Shown here in pieces: positions 15,647 through 18,421 of a stretch of 18,421 nt of DNA. Source of the stretch: Fusobacteriota bacterium (GTDB taxonomy: Bacteria > Fusobacteriota > Fusobacteriia > JAPLKR01); NCBI GenBank assembly GCA_026387965.1, contig JAPLKR010000032.1, positions 1-18,421 of the forward strand, in the 5' to 3' direction. Below the pieces are notes generated by a model, which did no database searches, had not been told where the DNA came from, and saw nothing but the letters and a program-made list of their open reading frames with translations. Position 1 is the stretch's first letter, and every line of letters begins with the position of its first letter. The translations under genes were made by a program, and so were the position numbers.

Positions 15647-16891
15647 CTAGTTTAAACTAGTCTCCTTTCGACTCTCTTTCCATATGGAATATACCTCAGG
15701 AAAAGGTTGCAACGCTCTATCAAGTATTCCATGAATAAGCGCTATCGTGACACCATAATTCACAATCGGAGTACCGTGATATTCACATGCTTCAATCCGT
15801 GTTAACATCTCTTTTCGATTGATCATACAGCCGCCACAGTGAATAACCACTTTATACTCTTTTAAATTATCAGGAAACTCTCTTCCACTACAAAACTCAA
15901 AGTTTACATCGGAATTAACGTATTGGCGAATCCATCTTGGGATCTTCACTTTTCCAATATCGTCCGCTTGTTGATGATGTGTACAAGCCTCTGAAATAAG
16001 TACCTTGTCACCCGCTTTAAGCTCTTTAATAGCCATAGCACCCTTTACAAGCGAGAGTAAATTGCCTTTATACCTTGCAAAAAGTATCGAAAATGAGGTT
16101 AACATAATGTCGCTCGGTGTATCAGCAGATACTTTTGCAAATGCTTGAGAATCCGTTATAACTAGCTTTGGTTTTACTTTTAAACTTGAAAGTAACCATT
16201 TTAGCTCTCTCTCTTTTGAAATATGCATAATGGCATCCCCATCAAGCAGATCTCTCATGGTTTGAACTTGAGGTAAAATAAGGCGACCTTTAGGCATACC
16301 TGTATCAATTGGTATTACTAAAACAGCTGCTTCTCCACTGTTAACAATATCTGATACAATCGTAGGTTCTTCAAAACTTTTAGGACTATATTCAATGATC
16401 ATTCTTTTCAACTCTGAAATACCTTCAGCTTTTTCTGCTGAAATCAGAACAAAGGGAAAATTTTGTCTTGCAACTTTTTCCATAACTTCTTGAGTCGGTT
16501 GGGAAATATCAATTTTATTTATAGCAAGAATAATCGGAATTTTCTTTTCCAATAGCATCACAATAATTTGGGTATCAAACTCCATTACACCTTCTTGAGC
16601 AGATAGTGTCAAAATAGCCAAATCTGTTTTTTTCATAACTTCTTTGGTTTTTTCTATTCTCAGAGCACCTAAGGCTCCTTCATCATCAAAGCCAGCTGTA
16701 TCGATAAGCACAACAGGCCCAATAGGTAGTATTTCCATGGATTTATATACTGGGTCAGTGGTTGTCCCAGCAACATCTGAAACTATCGCTAATTTTTGGT
16801 TCGATAGCGCATTAATAAGAGTTGATTTTCCTGCATTGCGTCTTCCATATATCGCAATATGTAATCTATTTGCGCTTGGGGTTTTTTGCAT
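15647..16891 (-). CDS. hydF: [FeFe] hydrogenase H-cluster maturation GTPase HydF
   Basis: GTPase and scaffold that carries the diiron subcluster precursor and hands it to the hydrogenase. The 414 residues show an Era-like GTPase domain: GRRNAGKST (16-24, P-loop), DTAG (64-67) and NKID (125-128). A dimerisation middle part follows, then the Fe-S domain with Cys303 in SEACTHHQQADDIGKVKIPRW and HCGGC holding Cys352 and Cys355, the ligands of the [4Fe-4S] cluster. All key residues are present. The ATG at 16891 has AAAGGAGT about 8 nt upstream. It follows the acetyltransferase gene by 43 nt and precedes hydE by 7 nt. Its stop codon lies in a perfect 14-bp palindrome CTAGTTTAAACTAG (15647-15660). 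Confidence 0.97.
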   Translation of the reverse strand: MQKTPSANRLHIAIYGRRNAGKSTLINALSNQKLAIVSDVAGTTTDPVYKSMEILPIGPVVLIDTAGFDDEGALGALRIEKTKEVMKKTDLAILTLSAQEGVMEFDTQIIVMLLEKKIPIILAINKIDISQPTQEVMEKVARQNFPFVLISAEKAEGISELKRMIIEYSPKSFEEPTIVSDIVNSGEAAVLVIPIDTGMPKGRLILPQVQTMRDLLDGDAIMHISKERELKWLLSSLKVKPKLVITDSQAFAKVSADTPSDIMLTSFSILFARYKGNLLSLVKGAMAIKELKAGDKVLISEACTHHQQADDIGKVKIPRWIRQYVNSDVNFEFCSGREFPDNLKEYKVVIHCGGCMINRKEMLTRIEACEYHGTPIVNYGVTIALIHGILDRALQPFPEVYSIWKESRKETSLN

Positions 16892-16934
16892 TATTTACTC
16901 CTTTTAACCATTTGATTTATTACCCTGGAATTTT

Positions 16935-17447
16935 CTAATATTCTTTAATTCTACTCATCATAATTTCATCAACATATTTCCCTCTACAGATACTTGATTT
17001 TTTCATAGTACCTTCTACTTCAAAACCAAATTTTTTGTATAACATCAGAGCACTTTCGTTATCAGCAAATACAATAAGTTCAATTCTCACAAGCATAAGC
17101 CAGTTATCGGCAATATCTAAAATCGCTTCCATTAACTTTGAACCAACCGATTTACCCTGATAATCTTTATGAATCATCACAAGATCAATAGAGCCTGAGT
17201 GCCGTAGCCTTGGGTTAGAAAATATTTTTAGTGAAATGTTTCCCACTATCATTTCACTCCCCGTCGTCTCTTTTACTATTGCAACAAACTCATGTACATT
17301 ATCATCTAAATTTATAATATCTTCTTCACTTCTTTTAACTCTCTCTGAAGGAATCCCTAATACATTTTCAAATACACCAGGCATGCGGCGTAGGGCATTA
17401 ATCCCTTTTGCATCTCCACTTTCAATGGGTCTAATATAATATGCCAT
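16935..17447 (-). CDS. GNAT N-acetyltransferase, YhhY/AaaT-like
   Basis: Transfers an acetyl group from acetyl-CoA to an amine. The 170-residue protein (from the start chosen here) resembles the E. coli amino-acid N-acetyltransferase YhhY/AaaT, notably in the C-terminal part DNWLMLVRIELIVFADNESA, then YKKFGFEVEGTMKKS and GKYVDEIMMSRIK. The acetyl-CoA loop is DYQGKSVGSKLM (Q/RxxGxG/A type). A longer frame begins at 17474, but the ATG at 17447 has AAAGGAG just upstream and starts with the family-like MAYYIRPIESGD, so I prefer it. It precedes hydF by 43 nt and could be co-transcribed; I know of no role in hydrogenase maturation. No firm promoter is seen. Substrate is uncertain. Confidence 0.88.
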   Translation of the reverse strand: MAYYIRPIESGDAKGINALRRMPGVFENVLGIPSERVKRSEEDIINLDDNVHEFVAIVKETTGSEMIVGNISLKIFSNPRLRHSGSIDLVMIHKDYQGKSVGSKLMEAILDIADNWLMLVRIELIVFADNESALMLYKKFGFEVEGTMKKSSICRGKYVDEIMMSRIKEY

Positions 17448-17606
17448 GTTCTCTCCTTTTAGTATTCTTATCACTTAGTTATAACTTAAATTTTATTTTC
17501 AATTAGAATACCGATTAAGAATAATATTCAAATCTACTTTTAGCACTTTTATTTTATATTTTCTGATTTATAACAATGGGACATCAAGTTATTCTACATA
17601 TTATGT

Positions 17607-18314
17607 TCATACTCTATTATAGTGAATATACGGCCTGAAAATCCTTATAAATTTTCTCCATAATTTCTCTAAAGTACTCATTTTCTGTTTTACTTCAACT
17701 TTTGTGTTTATTGAAATAACACCCTGAATATAACTATTCAGAATTTTCTCTTTCAACTCACTATTTTTTTCTAAAAATTCTCTAGCAACACAATCACCAC
17801 TATCTTTTTCAACGTTAAAAATATCTAATTTTTTTGAAATAATACCATTATTTGCTACAAAAATTAATTGACTGTTTACATTGAATTTTTTCACTATTCC
17901 CAATATATGCATATAATTTTTTTCAATATACTTTAATTCTTCATAATCTTTTATGTATCGTATAAATAGTGTTGGATTTAAAATATCCTCATAAAACCTA
18001 ATAAATCTTCTATTATATTTTTCAATTACTTTAGGCAATTGTTTTTTCAAACGATCCATATATGTAAACTCATGAAAAAATATTATTTCTTTTCTTTCAG
18101 TACAATATACATTCAAATTATCTTTAAATTGATATAAATTTTGCTCTTTTAAAATTTCTTCAAAATTTGCTGCATTTTCAATTAAAGCCATAATGAATTC
18201 AAACTCACATATTAACCAATCAAAAGGATAGCTTGCTTTTCTCATATTTAATCTTTTTATTTCTGATGCAGGGCTACAAAAATACCCCAATGATATTATA
18301 TTCTCATATTTCAC
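17607..18314 (-). CDS. DUF1796 putative papain-like cysteine peptidase
   Basis: A 235-residue protein matching the DUF1796 family by its N-terminus: SLGYFCSPASEIKR then RKASYPFDWL. Cys13 in this motif is the proposed nucleophile, and FFHEF (His81) may supply the histidine; no member's activity is certain to me. Family members often lie in surface-polysaccharide or glycosyltransferase regions. There is no signal peptide; the C-terminus (about 210-235, KLWRKFIRIFRPYIHY) is basic and amphipathic and could touch the membrane. The start is a GTG at 18314, 3 nt after the preceding stop, with GAGGTG upstream, so translation is probably coupled. It is clearly richer in A and T than its neighbours (two 60-base lines counted by eye give about 18-20% GC against 37-45% in hydF), suggesting later acquisition. 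Confidence 0.8.
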   Translation of the reverse strand: MKYENIISLGYFCSPASEIKRLNMRKASYPFDWLICEFEFIMALIENAANFEEILKEQNLYQFKDNLNVYCTERKEIIFFHEFTYMDRLKKQLPKVIEKYNRRFIRFYEDILNPTLFIRYIKDYEELKYIEKNYMHILGIVKKFNVNSQLIFVANNGIISKKLDIFNVEKDSGDCVAREFLEKNSELKEKILNSYIQGVISINTKVEVKQKMSTLEKLWRKFIRIFRPYIHYNRV

Positions 18315-18317
18315 ACC

Positions 18318-18421
18318 TTACACCTCTTCAGCTACTTCTAGAAACTTCTCGATGTATTTTTCGATAGGTTCACCAAGTTCAATGGCCTCTTTCATTAATT
18401 TCCCAAGCTTAACATACCCAA
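18318..18421 (-). CDS. C-terminal end of an unrecognised protein
   Basis: An open frame runs in from the right edge and ends with TAA at 18318-18320, giving the last 33 residues. They include KLMKEAIELGEPIEKYIEKF and end in LEVAEEV. The piece is charged and helix-prone, with near-normal GC, unlike the AT-rich gene that follows 3 nt later. Its stop overlaps the likely ribosome site of that gene, so the two are probably one operon. I do not recognise the family from this fragment. Confidence 0.65.
   Translation of the reverse strand, partial: GYVKLGKLMKEAIELGEPIEKYIEKFLEVAEEV

Noticed and set aside
17448-17474. Upstream ATG giving a 179-residue acetyltransferase
   Set aside because: The inner ATG at 17447 has the AAAGGAG site just before it, and the longer N-terminus would encode that site as protein.
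1-18421. CRISPR array, insertion sequence, phage module, tRNA or rRNA
   Set aside because: No regular spaced repeats, transposase motifs, phage proteins, cloverleaf or rRNA sequence were seen on either strand.

Overview
The window comes from an obligately or facultatively anaerobic, low-GC Gram-positive-type bacterium (Bacillota, most like Clostridia). The signs are a class III (oxygen-sensitive) ribonucleotide reductase, two maturases for [FeFe] hydrogenase, strong AGGAGG-type ribosome binding sites, very AT-rich spacers and textbook sigma-A promoters. I cannot name the genus from sequence alone. Almost every gene is on the minus strand; only two neighbouring genes near the middle are on the plus strand.

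Reading right to left along the minus strand: (1) 18421-17607 holds the end of an unrecognised gene, then a very AT-rich DUF1796 papain-like peptidase gene. (2) 17447-14605 holds a GNAT acetyltransferase of the YhhY/AaaT type, then hydF and hydE, which build the H-cluster of [FeFe] hydrogenase. The third maturase, HydG, is not in the window. (3) 14487-12709 holds a Fur/PerR-like box, a cold-shock protein gene with a consensus promoter, long leader and terminator, then an APC-family amino acid/polyamine permease with a strong terminator. (4) 12660-10910 holds an M18 aminopeptidase and rpsO (S15), the latter with its own promoter and terminator. (5) 9120-10600 is a plus-strand island: a 62-residue protein of unknown function and a degenerate tandem universal-stress-type protein, each with a strong ribosome binding site and its own terminator. 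(6) 9000-2221 is one tightly packed operon, pnp-rimO-pgsA-yggT-recG, driven by a clear promoter upstream of pnp; spacings are 17 nt, -4, -10 and 8 nt. (7) 2112-1 holds nrdD, preceded by two NrdR boxes and cut by the left window edge just after its glycyl-radical glycine.

Together the genes are mainly housekeeping (RNA decay, ribosome and its modification, phospholipid synthesis, DNA repair) with anaerobic metabolism (dNTP synthesis, hydrogenase maturation). I see no CRISPR array, insertion sequence, phage gene, tRNA or rRNA. The points that most deserve a second look are the small orphan gene and stress-protein island that separates rpsO from pnp, the PgsA protein with an extra N-terminal membrane domain of about 170 residues, the paired NrdR boxes, and a Fur/PerR-like palindrome beside the cold-shock promoter. 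I did not find convincing evidence of a wholly new multi-gene system.
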